The translations under genes and the position numbers were made by a program. This document shows positions 1-11,130 of a stretch of 64,000 bases of DNA, piece after piece. This DNA comes from Erigeron canadensis (taxonomy: Eukaryota > Streptophyta > Magnoliopsida > Asterales > Asteraceae). The stretch covers positions 9,114,001 through 9,178,000 of the forward strand of contig NC_057765.1 in the NCBI RefSeq assembly GCF_010389155.1, in the 5' to 3' direction. The first letter of the stretch is position 1, and each line of letters starts with the position of its first letter. Below the pieces are notes generated by a model, which was not told the DNA's origin, did not search any database, and saw nothing but the letters and a program-made list of their open reading frames with translations.

Positions 1-261
1 ATTTGACCTTCTACATGTGCCATCAATAAATCCAGTTTTATTTTTTCCTACTAGAGCAAGTAACATAGCACAAGACCACACAGAATAATTCTCAGTACCT
101 TTAAGTTTGATAGACACAACAGTCAAAGAAGCAGAGTCATTAGGATGCAAATGCAAAGGATGACTCACATCAAGTTTACTAATCCTAGTCACATTGTCAC
201 TTAGAACAGTATCATCAGACTCATAACCAGAACCATAACCTCTAATATTATCATCATCCAT
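1..261 (-). CDS. Ty1-copia gag, N-terminal part (runs off window)
   Basis: An open minus-strand frame of 87 codons starts at an ATG at 261 and is still open at the window edge. It encodes the conserved N-terminus of copia-type Gag: an acidic leader, then a 'PLHLHPNDSASLTVVSIKL' stretch (residues 35-53), 'ENYSVWSCAM' (57-66) and 'KNKTGFIDG' (73-81), the signature of the copia gag-polypeptide domain. Gag would form the cytoplasmic particle that packages the element RNA. The start is supported by the leader, primer site and LTR at 262-1441 in the right order for a minus-strand element. No break is visible, but most of the element lies outside. Confidence 0.85.
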   Translation of the reverse strand, partial: MDDDNIRGYGSGYESDDTVLSDNVTRISKLDVSHPLHLHPNDSASLTVVSIKLKGTENYSVWSCAMLLALVGKNKTGFIDGTCRRSN

Positions 262-1008
262 CTTAACAGATTAATCTCAATTAATCAATTCAAACCAAGA
301 ACACAAATAGCAGTTTAATCTCAATTAATAACCAAACTAAATAAAAAAAACAGTTAATCTCAATTAACAGCAATTTAAACAAATTATCCTCAATTAATCA
401 CAAATTTAAAACAGATCAAAAGTATATATATATATTTTAAAAATTATTTTGAAAAATAAATCTTATCTCCCAAATGTGCCAGGGACAGGATTCCTTGCCT
501 CTCACAGAGGTAGGTCAAGTTTAACACAATTGTTTTGAATGAGAATAAAATGAAAAATAGTATTATTATATATTTTTTTTTATTAAAACCAAACAGAAAA
601 TAAAGAGAGATAAAGAGAGAGGATGCAAACAGTGCTTATAGGATGAAACGGAAGATGGAACCCTACTAGTTATTGATTCACTTAGTCAATAATCGTAGTA
701 GGATCAGAAAAAAAAATCTGCAGCGGAGAATAACCAGGAGATTAGGTTTATTTATTGATTCTCTTAGTCAATAAAATAAACCTAAGAAATCTTCAATGAA
801 AAACTTGAATCGTAACCCTAATTTTTCTCAAAAAATTAGGTTATTCAAACACTCAAAAAACCTAGATAATCAATCGGTGATCTTAATAATCATACGCCAT
901 TAGAAAATCTAGATCTAAAAATAAGAACCCCTAAATTCGATCGATCAAACCCTAAATTTATTATTAGAGTAATTTTAATTCGATTTAACAAAATAGTGAT
1001 TTTCAGAA
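262..1008 (-). other. Untranslated leader of the copia element
   Basis: AT-rich sequence between the primer site and gag. The motif TTAATCTCAATTAA recurs about four times at 265-405, and TTGATTCWCTTAGTCAATAA recurs near 673-770. No other coding feature is seen. Confidence 0.6.
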
Positions 1009-1024
1009 CCTGGTTCTGATACCA
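1009..1024 (-). promoter_or_regulatory. Primer binding site (initiator tRNA-Met type)
   Basis: Read on the minus strand this is TGGTATCAGAACCAGG, directly next to the LTR end. TGGTATCAG is the standard plant LTR-element primer site complementary to the initiator tRNA-Met 3' end. Confidence 0.85.
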
Positions 1025-1441
1025 TGATAAAATTCTAACACCAAATTGATATTTTCAGATTAATGAGTCTCAATTCATTAATTCTACAAACCTGATCTTA
1101 ATCAGGAGAAGAAACAACAACTAAATCCACTCCAGTTAAGTCTGTCGTGGATCTATTATCTAGATGATAATAGTTTTACAAGAATCAAAAAATAAAAATA
1201 CAGATTGAGAGATAAACGAACAATCACTTTTTTTTGCGTGTAAAATAATGGGTTAATAACCCTAAACTGAAGATCAAGTCGTCTATATACTCGAGCATCA
1301 TTTCTTTAATAGCTATCTGCACCTTCTTCTTTATCATCTTTACAATTTAGGTCCAAAATAGTTTCCTGCACAATAAACTTCTAAAAATACAAGTTTAGTC
1401 CCTAAACTTATAAAACAGGTTAAGAATATATAATTTTAACA
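1025..1441 (-). mobile_element. 5' LTR of the copia element
   Basis: About 417 bp with matched ends: on the plus strand TGATAAAATT at the left and AATTTTAACA at the right, which on the minus strand gives a TGTTAAAATT start and a near-mirror end. It abuts the primer site at 1009-1024. The expected 5-bp target duplication would begin CATGT at 1442, but the partner LTR is outside the window and cannot be compared. Confidence 0.75.
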
Positions 1442-4400
1442 CATGTTTCCATCTACTTAATCATATTTCATCACCGGCGTCTATAACTTTACCAAACAAA
1501 CCGATCACACGTGCTTAAAAATCAAAAACTTACAAAAAATGATCACCCATCACTAACAAACTATTTTAATTTCGAACAGGCAAGGTTGAATTATATAGAA
1601 ATGGTCAACCACATGAATAACCAGCATTATGATGCTAGAAAAGATAGCTTTTGATATTAATACTTTTTTAACACATATCACATAAGATGTGCAAGCATAT
1701 AAAGAATCCAAATAACTTAATCAAAAAAGTATGCAGTTTCAAGTAATGAAACAATAATAATCAGAACATACAAATGATGAACAACTTTATAATGAAGCAA
1801 ACAATAATCAAAGCGTATTGCAGCCAACATATAGAAAGTAAGAATACTCTTACAGTGAATACCTGGCTGAAAGAAATAAGAGTCAAGGCTCACAACCTTG
1901 AATAAGCCACAAAGCCATAGATACCGTCCAAGTTCTTAATAACCTAAAAGAAAGAAAGGTCCAGAACTATATTTAAAACCAATAAAGGATTGGACCCGAC
2001 TCAAGTTTCTTGAAAGCAGAATCTCTACAATCAGATTCAACTCTAAAAAAAGGAAAGTCAACACGAGAGGAGTCACAAAAATCAGATTGAGTAAACCAAG
2101 AAAATTGAAGAGGCTGGTTCAATATGAAGATCAGAAATACGTCTCCATAAGTAAGCGCAACCTTGTAAGGGGCTGAACTCAAAGAAGATACAAGAAAATA
2201 TTTTTTCATGAATCCAACAAATTTTTAGGAACGAACAAAGACAATACGAAGAACTCAAGAACAAATAGAAATACTAGCACAGCCAAATCAAATATACAAC
2301 AATTAAACTCCAAAGAACAAGTAAGACACAAACAAGAGTACTCCGCCAATTTATACCCTAAAGAGAACACCACAGCGGAAGACTTGTACCAATATAAATG
2401 AGCCTTATTCTTTATTTGGAGGCGTGAGATAGGGTTTCAAAAGATCACTCCTCTTAAATCAGCAAATCGAGAAAGGAACCCAAGAAAACAGAACAATATC
2501 AAGAAAACTCCAAAGTAAAAATTCAGGTTTCTTATCTCACTATGAATTAATATAAGACTCAGTAGAAATTAAAAAAAAAAAAAAAACTATCCAAGCAAGA
2601 ACAAGTTTCCAGCCCTTCAAAGAGGTCAGGACATGGGTTGAACTTGGGATCCTCGACACTAGACACCAACATAAGACAACTTAAATCAACTAACAAAAAC
2701 ACCCTGATTATGGGCCAAGTTTGACTTGGTGGGGGTATTTGATTCTAGTAAGCACAGAAACTCCCACAAGCAGGTACTTGCTACCACACAAGAGGGATAT
2801 ATATACTTAAATAGTACGCCACCCAATAACAGATGACAAGACACAACGGAAGTCATAGAGCAATAACCAAGTCCTTATAAGTTATAACTGATTGAAGAAA
2901 TTAGAGTTTCAAGATACAAACCCAAATCAACTTTTAGCATAGAATCCAATAACAGCGAGCCACAACCCCTAATTTTAATTTAAGGGGTTTCATATGAATG
3001 TTATATCAAACCGGAACCACAATCTTTGTTAAACCGAATAGATAAGACTTAGACCTAATTCTAATCCGATCAAACCTTAGAGTTCTGTAACCATATCAAG
3101 ATTTCTATCAGAACAAAGATATAAACCAAACTACAATCAAGACACACAATTCCCAGAACTATCTTGAGTAATTTCATTCGTCGGCCAATTACAAATCTAT
3201 CTATACAAAATAAACTCACTCAAACTATTCATCAACATTATGATAATCAATACTCGAGAAAGAAATACAAAGATGAAAAGGAACTGAATATAGAGACAGA
3301 TGTAAGATATGAAAGATAGAAAAAAAAAAAAACTTGATGATAATACAAAGAATGAAAGAAATAAAGACTGGAAAAAAAAGATTTTCAATTAGGAAATAAA
3401 AGTACTCCACTAAAGCCAACCTTTTTTGGGAAATTGACTTCAATATATTTCAACATAATCAAGTCCATTGAAACTTCTAACAAACTAACAGTGTAAGTAA
3501 GTAATGGGACTTCAATCAATAAAACCTTAGAAAATATACAACATATAATGAGAAAAAAATAACATACATTATTTGGGACAAAGGGCATTCTAGTCAGCAA
3601 CAATCTAAGATGCACTATCTTTTCATCTTCTTTTGAGCAAAAATCCCTATCAAAATGACTTGCAGCACTAATCAAAATGGACAAATCATTATATTTTAAA
3701 GATTTTCAAGATTAATAAATCTCAAAATATTTATTCGTGGATTACAATGAGACAGAACTCTGATCAAACAATAAAAATGAATTAGCTCTCTTTACTTATT
3801 CTCTTACATGGAATAGTGTAGCTTAAGTAAACAATGACATAAGAAAAGGCAGCACCAGTTTGTCTAGAATGATACTGAGCTGGAAATCTCTTTATCTACC
3901 ACACTATGCTTACAGGTAGCAACATGAAAATAATATAGCATTGCTAATAAATACCTTGGCATGAACTTCGAGAATGGCAGATTGCTCATGATAGACCTGC
4001 ATTAATGCTCTTTCTGCATTCTTTGCCTCAACTAGACCTGCTTTTGTTCTCTTCCAGTGACCTCTATGGACTTTAAATAAAAAATATTAAAACGAAAATA
4101 AGTAACAACTAAACATTTAGGGAGTCATGAACTATAAGTATAACACAATGCCAGAAGCACATAAAACATTAGGTTCGATACTTCGACCCCGTACTTAAAC
4201 ACCTCGGTCCAATTGGCAGAAATATGTTTTGTACTATAACAGAAAATGATAATTTGTCCAAAAGACCATTTTTTTTCCAAAGATGGGACTATGGGAGTAT
4301 TATGAGAAGTTATGTGTTGTATAATATAGTTCATATACTATTTTGAGAGAATCAGTAAATGCCAACAGAAAAGAAAATTTGTAAGTGATCAGAGCTTCTG

Positions 4401-5306
4401 GCAGACTTAGTTGCTTCATTATGGTTGTCTTTTAACTTGTAGATTGTATAATAAAAGCAAGCCCGTGGAAAAGTTAAAAATTATAGCAATCATCATAACA
4501 GCTTATTTCTTTCTCATAATAGTGATGGAGAAACATAAAGTGCTTGCTTACTAAAACAGATTCAAATACCATATTTACTACCATGTTTCTTAAATTCGCA
4601 GTTGAAAAATCTTATTGCCAGGAGACATGACAAATATTTAACTAAAATAGGGCTTTCCTGGTCAAAATCTTCATAGCTACTCATCCACTCATTTAACAAA
4701 ACAGATGATGGTAGATACTCATGAACCCAATGCATATTTGGGCATATGCCTTTAGATCCTAATTAATTACTATAGCGGTTGACTGTTTAGGTCCCCTATA
4801 TCGAACACTAATTCCTATCTATTGATAGAAAAATCTTCGTTAGATACTGGACTTAGCTTCTTAAAACTGTGGCTAAACATTTCAACTATGACAGGCTACT
4901 GGAAAATATTTAGATGGGACATTTTACTTCACCAACCAACTGTATATCTTAATTTCACATACAGGAGAAAGCGTGAAACAATTTATGTATGACAAGCTAA
5001 CATAACATCTACATGTACTTTAACTAGAGACCGAACTACTATGGGATGAAGACTGGCATTATCTTTAGCACTTTAAACCAAAACATAAGACATACTTCAA
5101 TTCAAACAAGGATATACAAAATACCTGATTATAGACTTGAAGAGCGACTTTGACATTAAAAAATAAATCCAGTTAAGATAGCCAGACCCCTTAAAATAGC
5201 TAACATGGAATTTTGCTAATTGTATAGGCACATTGTCCCTTCAAGAGCTAAAAATAAGAAAAACATCGATTAAATACTTCACAAAATAATGATGAGATTA
5301 TCTATA
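1442..5306. other. Spacer with weak exon-like fragments, no intact gene
   Basis: AT-rich non-coding DNA with many stops in all frames. Minus-strand segments with plausible splice sites occur at 3955-4070 (listed separately), at about 5124-5155 (ends AATCAG before GTATTT; reads NVKVALQVYNQ) and at about 1896-1941 (after a TTTCTTTTAG acceptor-like site; reads VIKNLDGIYGFVAYSR). These may be exons of a large interrupted minus-strand gene or its remains. Confidence 0.4.
3955..4070 (-). pseudogene. Exon-like fragment of an unidentified coiled-coil protein
   Basis: A 116-nt minus-strand segment between an acceptor-like TTTATTTAAAG and a donor AAG|GTATTT reads open, including KAGLVEAKNAERALMQ and VYHEQSAILEVHAK. 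The heptad-like spacing and charge suggest coiled coil. Kinetochore-type coiled-coil proteins such as NUF2 came to mind, but I cannot establish identity. It shares strand and character with the fragment at 10056-10396; the Helitron at 5307-9732 lies between them, so both may come from one gene that the insertion split. Confidence 0.35.
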
Positions 5307-6162
5307 TCTATACTATATTATAAAGCAAATAGGGTTTCAACTTTCAACATTCAATTTCAACAATGTACATATGATAATGCATGATGTACTATACATCAAT
5401 GCCTACAACTTTCTCTCTCCTCCATAAATCATTTTATTCATCTAATTCTTTCAAAATCTTTTATCTCAAAAACTGTATATCGATAAATTATAAAATTATA
5501 TGTGTGTTCTTAAAATTTCATGCTCTTTCGTTAGAGATGTCATTCGATATACTTTTGACGAATTTTTAAATCCGGTGACGGAACCCGTACGGTTAAGGCA
5601 TTTGGCACTACTAGAAAAATAGCTTTTAATGACACCAAAATTATGACACTCGCATTTTAATGACAAGCAAAAAGGTATGTCATAAAAAAACTATCATAAT
5701 TTGTAAAATCTGAAGGATTTATGACACGCAATTTTTAGTGTCATAAAAAAAGGTGGTGTAACACGGGATACACTTTTTTTGCGTGTCATCCCTGAGCGTC
5801 GTCTTATAATTTTGTTAAAAAATCTTATATTTTCCACTAAAACTGAAAAAAAAACCCAAAAAAAACCCTAAGTATTACGACCCCAATCGTTTCCTCTCTC
5901 AATCTCTCCCCTTTCATTTGCAGCCACCATTTGTTTCACCATCACCAAGGTCGCCGTCATGGGTAATCAAAGCCGTCGTGAATCGGGTAATAAATCTGTT
6001 TTGATTCGGATCATAAATCTTTCAAATTTTCTTTTTAAGATTAGGGGTTTCATCAATATATATGATTATAAAAATTTATTTTCCAAATTTGTTGTTTTTG
6101 ATATTTTGTTTTATTTTTCAGATCTCGAGTGAAGATATATGATATTTTGTTTTAATATTCAG

Positions 6163-6250
6163 ATTGCGGCTGCGAATTTGATGGTTGGAACTTCATCAAC
6201 AGCAGCATCAGCCCTGTCCACCAATTTCACTTGTCGCAATTTCCTTCCAG
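6163..6250 (+). pseudogene. Captured exon, transit-peptide-like, unidentified
   Basis: An 88-nt segment between acceptor AATATTCAG and donor TTCCAG|GTTG reads IAANLMVGTSSTAASALS and on to CRNFLP. It is rich in Ser, Thr and Ala with no acidic residues, like a plastid transit peptide. The parent gene is not recognised. It lies inside the CACTA element upstream of the UBC fragment and may be the first captured piece. Confidence 0.4.
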
Positions 6251-6874
6251 GTTGTTTCATTATCCTCAAATTCAATTGTTTCCATTAGATATTGTTAATT
6301 ATAACTTTGTAATCGTTTCATTTTACATTTAATCATCATTTTTGTTGTATGTATATACAAACCTGAAGTTGCATTGCCTAGATGGCCCTGAGCTCGATTA
6401 AAAAAGCTCAAGTTTATATCTGAAGTTGCATTGCCTAGATTCAAATGCATGTAAAAATGAATAAGAATAACAATTGTCGCTTAATGTTATACATATGTAT
6501 ATCAGAACGAAAGCCGAAAGCCTTTATATCATAATCTCGAACAACGATATATGTTTTGTAAATCAGATACATATTACCTCAGGCCGGAATAGCTTGAGCA
6601 AAGCAGAGCCGATCCGAGATCTTAAAAGCTTGAGATTGGCTCGGTATACATTTCAAGCTCGATTTTTAAACTTTGAACTCAACTTCAATAAATGCTCGAC
6701 TCAATTGCAGTCAGCAGTCCTGATTTGAATGGTTGATTGATTGAGTTTCAGAGAGGAAGACTAGTTTTGTTGTGGTGAGATGTGGTGGTGCAAAGACGCA
6801 TGGTATATATTTTTGTTTCTTTATATTTTTTTGGTATATAAATACTTTATTTTGTATGTCTTCAATTGTAACAG

Positions 6875-7108
6875 ATTACAGTCAGAACTCATAGCCCTAA
6901 TGGTAAGATTTGTTCGAAAGTTGAATTTCGGAAAGATAGAAATCGAATTATATTGTGTTTAATCAATGTGACTTCTTTATATGTATAGATGAGTGGCGAT
7001 TCTGGAATATCTGCATTTCATGAGGAAGACAACATATTTTGTTGGAAAGGAACGATCTCGGGGAGCAGAATGTTTATGCACTTCAGATATGTTCTGAAAG
7101 ATCAATAG
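6875..7108 (+). pseudogene. Captured fragment of a ubiquitin-conjugating enzyme E2 gene (UBC19/20, UBE2C type)
   Basis: Two exon-like segments keep their splice signals. Exon A (6875-6902) lies between TTGTAACAG and GTAAGATT and reads LQSELIALM. Exon B starts at 6989 after ATGTATAG and reads MSGDSGISAF, then EEDNIFCWKGTISGS. Spliced, they give the N-terminal half of the E2 fold of the plant UBC19/UBC20 group, which acts with the anaphase-promoting complex to ubiquitinate cell-cycle proteins. Homology stops near 7066, before the catalytic-cysteine region; a foreign tail ends at the TAG at 7106-7108. It is therefore a truncated captured copy, not an active E2. One change from the family norm is His for Pro in 'AFPEED'. 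The retained intron points to capture at the DNA level. Confidence 0.85.
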
Positions 7109-7815
7109 GTTTGTTATATATGGCGTTCTTCACATTGCTTTGTTATGTAATGATGTTGTACAGTTTAGTTGATGTCAAGAGCACTTTAGTGTCATGATAA
7201 TGAATTGGTTATTCACCTTGTCTGTTTGAGATATATACAACTCTTTGATTAATTTAACTATCAGGCGACACTGAGAATGCCTTATCGTTTAACCACTCAC
7301 TCATTTTCTTTAGTATATGTTTTGCAATAAGCCTGATAACTTCAAAGAAGTTCATGACGAAGGCACGAAGCTGATAAAATATCGAGTAATGACTTTGTTT
7401 GCAAGTAGCACATGGCCGTAGAGAAAATCACATGAATACATGCTATCTTTGAGCCAATATACAAAGTAGGAAAGTTCATCACAGAAAACCGCAACATACA
7501 ATGCTTACTTATTGTAGATAATGACGTATAGCTATGATTAATTACTCTTCTTAGCTCATCTATACCGGTTCCTCGATCACATGGGCTTGTATATCGATAA
7601 CATTAAGATAGTATCAACGACTGTCACAAATCTTGCATTTTTTGCTCCAGATGTAGAGAAGATTGATAATTTTTGTTTGTTTAGTGAGTTGCATTCTCTT
7701 GGAACATAGCCCAGTTATATGCCACTTTTGTGTTATGCAACTTTGGTTTGTATTATCTATTTTCCAGCACAATACATACAAGTATTCTCATACTGAAATA
7801 TGTTTTCTTTGTCAG

Positions 7816-8118
7816 GTGCAAAAGATTCAGATATTGACTCCTAACATTGGAGTAGTATATAGGTGAGATTCTTAATTTCTAACTGAACATTGCATATAAG
7901 TTTCAGTAATAAATTTCTATTTGTTTTTGATGCACCAGTCCTCCTCTTAGCCTATTACACATAAAAGAAAATCGCATCTTCAGAATAATCTGCTATACAA
8001 AGTGTCTTGTGCTTCTTCACAGTTTATTTCTTCTCTTTACAGTGGGATGGGGCCTGATTCGCGAGTCTTGGTCAGAAAGAGTAGGAAGCAGGCAGAGCAG
8101 TACAATCTACTCTACAAA
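7816..8118 (+). pseudogene. Captured fragment of the 20S proteasome alpha-2 subunit gene (PAB/PSMA2)
   Basis: Exon 1 (7816-7862) follows TTTGTCAG and ends before GTGAGATT; it reads VQKIQILTPNIGVVY plus a split Ser codon. Exon 2 (8043-8118) follows TCTTTACAG, completes that Ser codon and reads GMGPDSRVLVRKSRKQAEQY then NLLYK, ending before GTATGTCA. The joined segment matches the central part of proteasome subunit alpha type-2, a structural ring subunit of the 20S core. The splice phase is intact and there is no stop within the captured exons. The rest of the subunit is missing, so this is a fragment mobilised by the CACTA element. Confidence 0.88.
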
Positions 8119-9175
8119 GTATGTCACCCTTCTTCTATTGCCTTTTGCTACTGTTTTTCTACAAGTTGTTAACTATTGTCACGTATTAGTATCTCTTAGT
8201 ATTAAGAGTTGTTAACTGTATCGCTGTTTTCGGATTTAAGATGTTTATTCATGGTAAATTTCGTTGTCGTTTTTTTCACACGTTTTAATAAATGTATTAG
8301 GGTGAACTCTGAAGCTGCATATCATTGCTTGTTAGTTAGTTAATGACAGTTCTTATTAAGGCCTGTTGTTTAGGACTTTATGGTGGACAATGTGACCACA
8401 TCAAAATAGAAAGTCGCCTTACTGAAAACGACACCGAATCACTTTTTACCCAGTGTGCTCACACAGATCACTTTGATATCTAAAAAGACACTGGTAGTGG
8501 TGTGGTTTGACCCCTGAAAATTTGGTGCAATGCGGTGCCTAACCGTGGTGTGCTAGACTGCGGTGTGGTTTCTTTCTCACACCATCCAACCTTAATGTTA
8601 GTTACGCATGGAATGGTGCAGCCACTTATTTAATTATGCTTATTTTAATCAAGATTGCTTTTTTCAACAGTTGAATGAATTCGATGGTGAATTTGCCTTT
8701 TTAAAAAAAATAGAAATGGGTGTCGTGTTGTAGCCGGTAATAATATCAGAGAATTGGGATGTCATTCTTGACATTTGTGGGAATTCATTATGCCCATGGT
8801 TTTGGCTGTTGGCCTAGGATATGGTGGAACTTTTGATATAATGTACGCATTATTAGCTACATGAGTGAAGGGGACTTGACCTGTAAGTGTCGAATTAGAG
8901 TTATGAGAACATGTATTTTAGTCACTTTTACTATAACAAAATGATCAAAGGTCAGACTTTCAGAGTAATTCAATTTCTTAAGTCTTACAAATACTTTGCA
9001 GCATATGTTGCAATTGACTTTCTACATAGTATCAACTGCAATATTATATTTCAAGCTTATAGATTGTTATGCATCCTGGACATATTGGTTTAGATGAATA
9101 AGGTTTAGATGCTTGTAACAATTTTCTGGTTACCAATACCATTTAGTCTAATTGTGATATTTCTCATTGTTGCAG

Positions 9176-9265
9176 AAAGTCGAATCACTGAAGAACGACT
9201 TGATAGCAAATCGGATAGGCATCGATCAAACTTCATTTACCGGTTTTGAATTCTATATAATTTAG
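9176..9265 (+). pseudogene. Captured terminal exon, unidentified
   Basis: A segment preceded by TCATTGTTGCAG (strong acceptor) reads KVESLKNDLIANRIGIDQTS and then ten more residues to a TAG at 9263-9265. It looks like the last exon of a gene with its downstream sequence. The parent is not recognised; it could belong with the transit-peptide-like exon at 6163-6250. Confidence 0.4.
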
Positions 9266-10055
9266 TGGTTGTAAACTTATATGGTTATTAGAATTTTAAA
9301 ATAACTTGTGGTTGTATGAAACGCATTGTTTTGATATATATGAAATGCACTCTTTTGCTATTTGTGTATTTTATTTGTATTATGAGATTAACTGTAATTT
9401 AATTGATGGATATTAGTAATTTTATAAAAAATATTTTTTTTTAAAAAAAGTTTTGAACCATGACACGCAAAAAAGGTGTCATAAAATAGTGTCATAAAAG
9501 TGTGTCGTAAAAGCGTGTCATAAAAACGTGTCATAAATTCATGACGCGCGAAATGCGTGTCATAAAGCTTTATGACGGGTCGATTTATGACACCAAAAAG
9601 CGTGTCATCTGACCTCTTTTATGACACGCAATCGGTGTCATTAAAGATATTTTTCTAGTAGTGTGGCTATCACACTTTATGACCTATCACCCCACCATCT
9701 CATCGCCGCAACGCACAGATACTTACTCTCGGTTAAAAACACATACTTTTCCCTATAAGTTGTTTTAAAAGGCCAATAAAAATTATGTTGTCACATAAGG
9801 GATGGAGAAAAGTAACTTGTATTTTAAAGCAATAAGCCCATTCATGACATACTCTAATATCATGATGCGCCTATATAGTTTTTAATATCAAGGCTATACA
9901 TCATTGTGTGAACAATAACACTTGGTCATCATAATTTGATCTTTCCACTTCTTAACAAGTTAGACCATATTGAAAGTATGGTTTACTCAAGTAGATACAA
10001 ACAAGTTCAAAGATAAATCAAAAGTCCAAACACTAACAAGCAACAACAAGGATAC

Positions 10056-10396
10056 CTCCTCATCCATTTCTCTTGACGCCTCCTTTTTCTTAATAGATTC
10101 CTAAATGGACACTTGATGTTTATTAAGTGCTGATATCCCCTGGTGCATTTGTTTTATTTTAGCGTCGAGTTTCTGCATAAAAGGCATCTCCTGTTCTCTT
10201 GATTCATTATACTCTGACTAAAGTCAATTGCAATGGTAATAGAATTAGATGCTTCACTTATTTCTAAGCCGACTAATATGTAGCAAGTGTATTATCTTTA
10301 GACTTAACTCTGTTATTCTACTTTCGAATGCTTTCCGTTGGTCATCAAGAACGGATAATTCATCCACAAATGGCTTTAATTCACTAATTCTTGTGC
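10056..10396 (-). pseudogene. Coiled-coil gene remnant, unidentified
   Basis: On the minus strand an acceptor-like TTTTAAAG at 10397-10404 opens a frame reading RISELKPFVDELSVLDDQRK and continuing in coiled-coil style to a stop near 10247. A second stretch at about 10210-10056 reads QEMPFMQKLDAKIKQ, QGISALNKHQVSI, a stop, then KKKEASREMDEE before a donor-like GTATCC. The in-frame stop and the frame change argue for decay, although an unrecognised intron could account for part of it. Probably the same gene as 3955-4070. Confidence 0.4.
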
Positions 10397-10473
10397 CTTT
10401 AAAACATATTTAAAGAAAAATAAAAAGTGATCCATACAGCATAGCTGCATAGATCAAAACATTTCACAAGGTT

Positions 10474-10590
10474 CCTAAGCAGAAATGCTTTGAAAACCGA
10501 AAAGGCCATTAAACCGGGCTCAACAAATTTTACTGTTCGGACCGATTGGATCGGTCGGATCGAAGTTGAACCGGGTTTTAGCAAAGGAAA
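10474..10590. repeat. ACCGGTT-rich repeat, hAT-MITE-like
   Basis: The stretch includes AAACCGGGCTCAAC, GGACCGATTGGATCGGTCGG and GTTGAACCGGGTTTT. Such CCGGTT-rich modules are typical of short non-autonomous DNA transposons; a similar one is at 12385-12546. Exact ends are not clear. Confidence 0.3.
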
Positions 10591-10780
10591 ATGATAAACA
10601 AAGTAACCTAATAATACTCCTAATACATTGAGAAGATGGCATATGGTATCCACTAATTCTCTTTCCTAATCTTATCCTCTGATTTTTTCACATGTAATAA
10701 TTTCATAGTTAGGAGGATTATTATGCTATTTGGTTAAAGGGAATAATCATTTCCCCTACAATATACATTTATCAAAGTAA

Positions 10781-11130
10781 GAGTTTTGATCATTTGAAAA
10801 CTAAATTTTTCGTGAAAACTAGAAAACTATCAAAACACATTGTGTTCTGAATTTAACACAATGTGTTTTTAATATGTTTTTCGAAAACACATTGTGTTAA
10901 ATTCATATCACAGTGTGTTTGAACAATTTTCTGATTTACAACGTTATCAAAAACACACTGTAATTAAAAACTTAACACAACGTATTTTAGATTACACAAT
11001 AAAAGCACGTTGTGTTTTATAAAAACACAATTAAAACACATTGTGTTAAATTCAGATCACAGTGTGTTTTGGCAATTTTTTAATTTTCACAAAAAATTTA
11101 ATTTTTAAATGAACATTTCACATCAAGATA
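10781..11130. repeat. Foldback MITE with ACACATTGTGTT palindromes
   Basis: The outer arms are inverted repeats: TCATTTGAAAACTAAATTTT at 10789 is mirrored with few changes near 11087-11113. The core is packed with palindromic modules of the type AACACATTGTGTT and TCACAGTGTGTTTT, alternating in both orientations. There is no coding potential. Superfamily and target duplication are not resolved. Confidence 0.55.

Larger units (their letters stand above)
5606..9663. mobile_element. CACTA (En/Spm) element carrying captured gene fragments
   Basis: The element (4,058 bp) starts CACTACTAGAAAAATA and ends with its reverse complement, TATTTTTCTAGTAGTG. Both sides carry the 3-bp target duplication TGG (5603-5605 and 9664-9666), and the related Helitron at 32923-33633 shows the unoccupied target. 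Subterminal zones hold many short repeats around TATGACACGC in both orientations (5640-5790 and 9460-9640), the usual transposase-binding arrays of CACTA elements. I see no transposase gene, so it is non-autonomous. Its interior holds spliced-looking fragments of host genes (6163-6250, 6875-7108, 7816-8118, 9176-9265), all in plus orientation. Confidence 0.93.
5307..9732 (+). mobile_element. Non-autonomous Helitron, split by a CACTA element
   Basis: The 5' end is TCTATACTATATTATAAAGC preceded by A. The 3' end has a GC-rich stem (GCCGCAACGC) followed by ACTTACTCTCGG and T, matching Helitron rules: TC start, hairpin, CTRR-like end, insertion between A and T with no target duplication. Without the CACTA insertion the element would be about 365 bp, close to the copy at 11330-11710. 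It has no RepHel coding capacity. Confidence 0.75.

Noticed and set aside
1896..1941. Exon-like VIKNLDGIYGFVAYSR resembling a glutamine-amidotransferase-like (TSJT1-type) exon
   Set aside because: Too short, with a stop right after and no neighbouring exon; kept only as a weak mention in the spacer entry.
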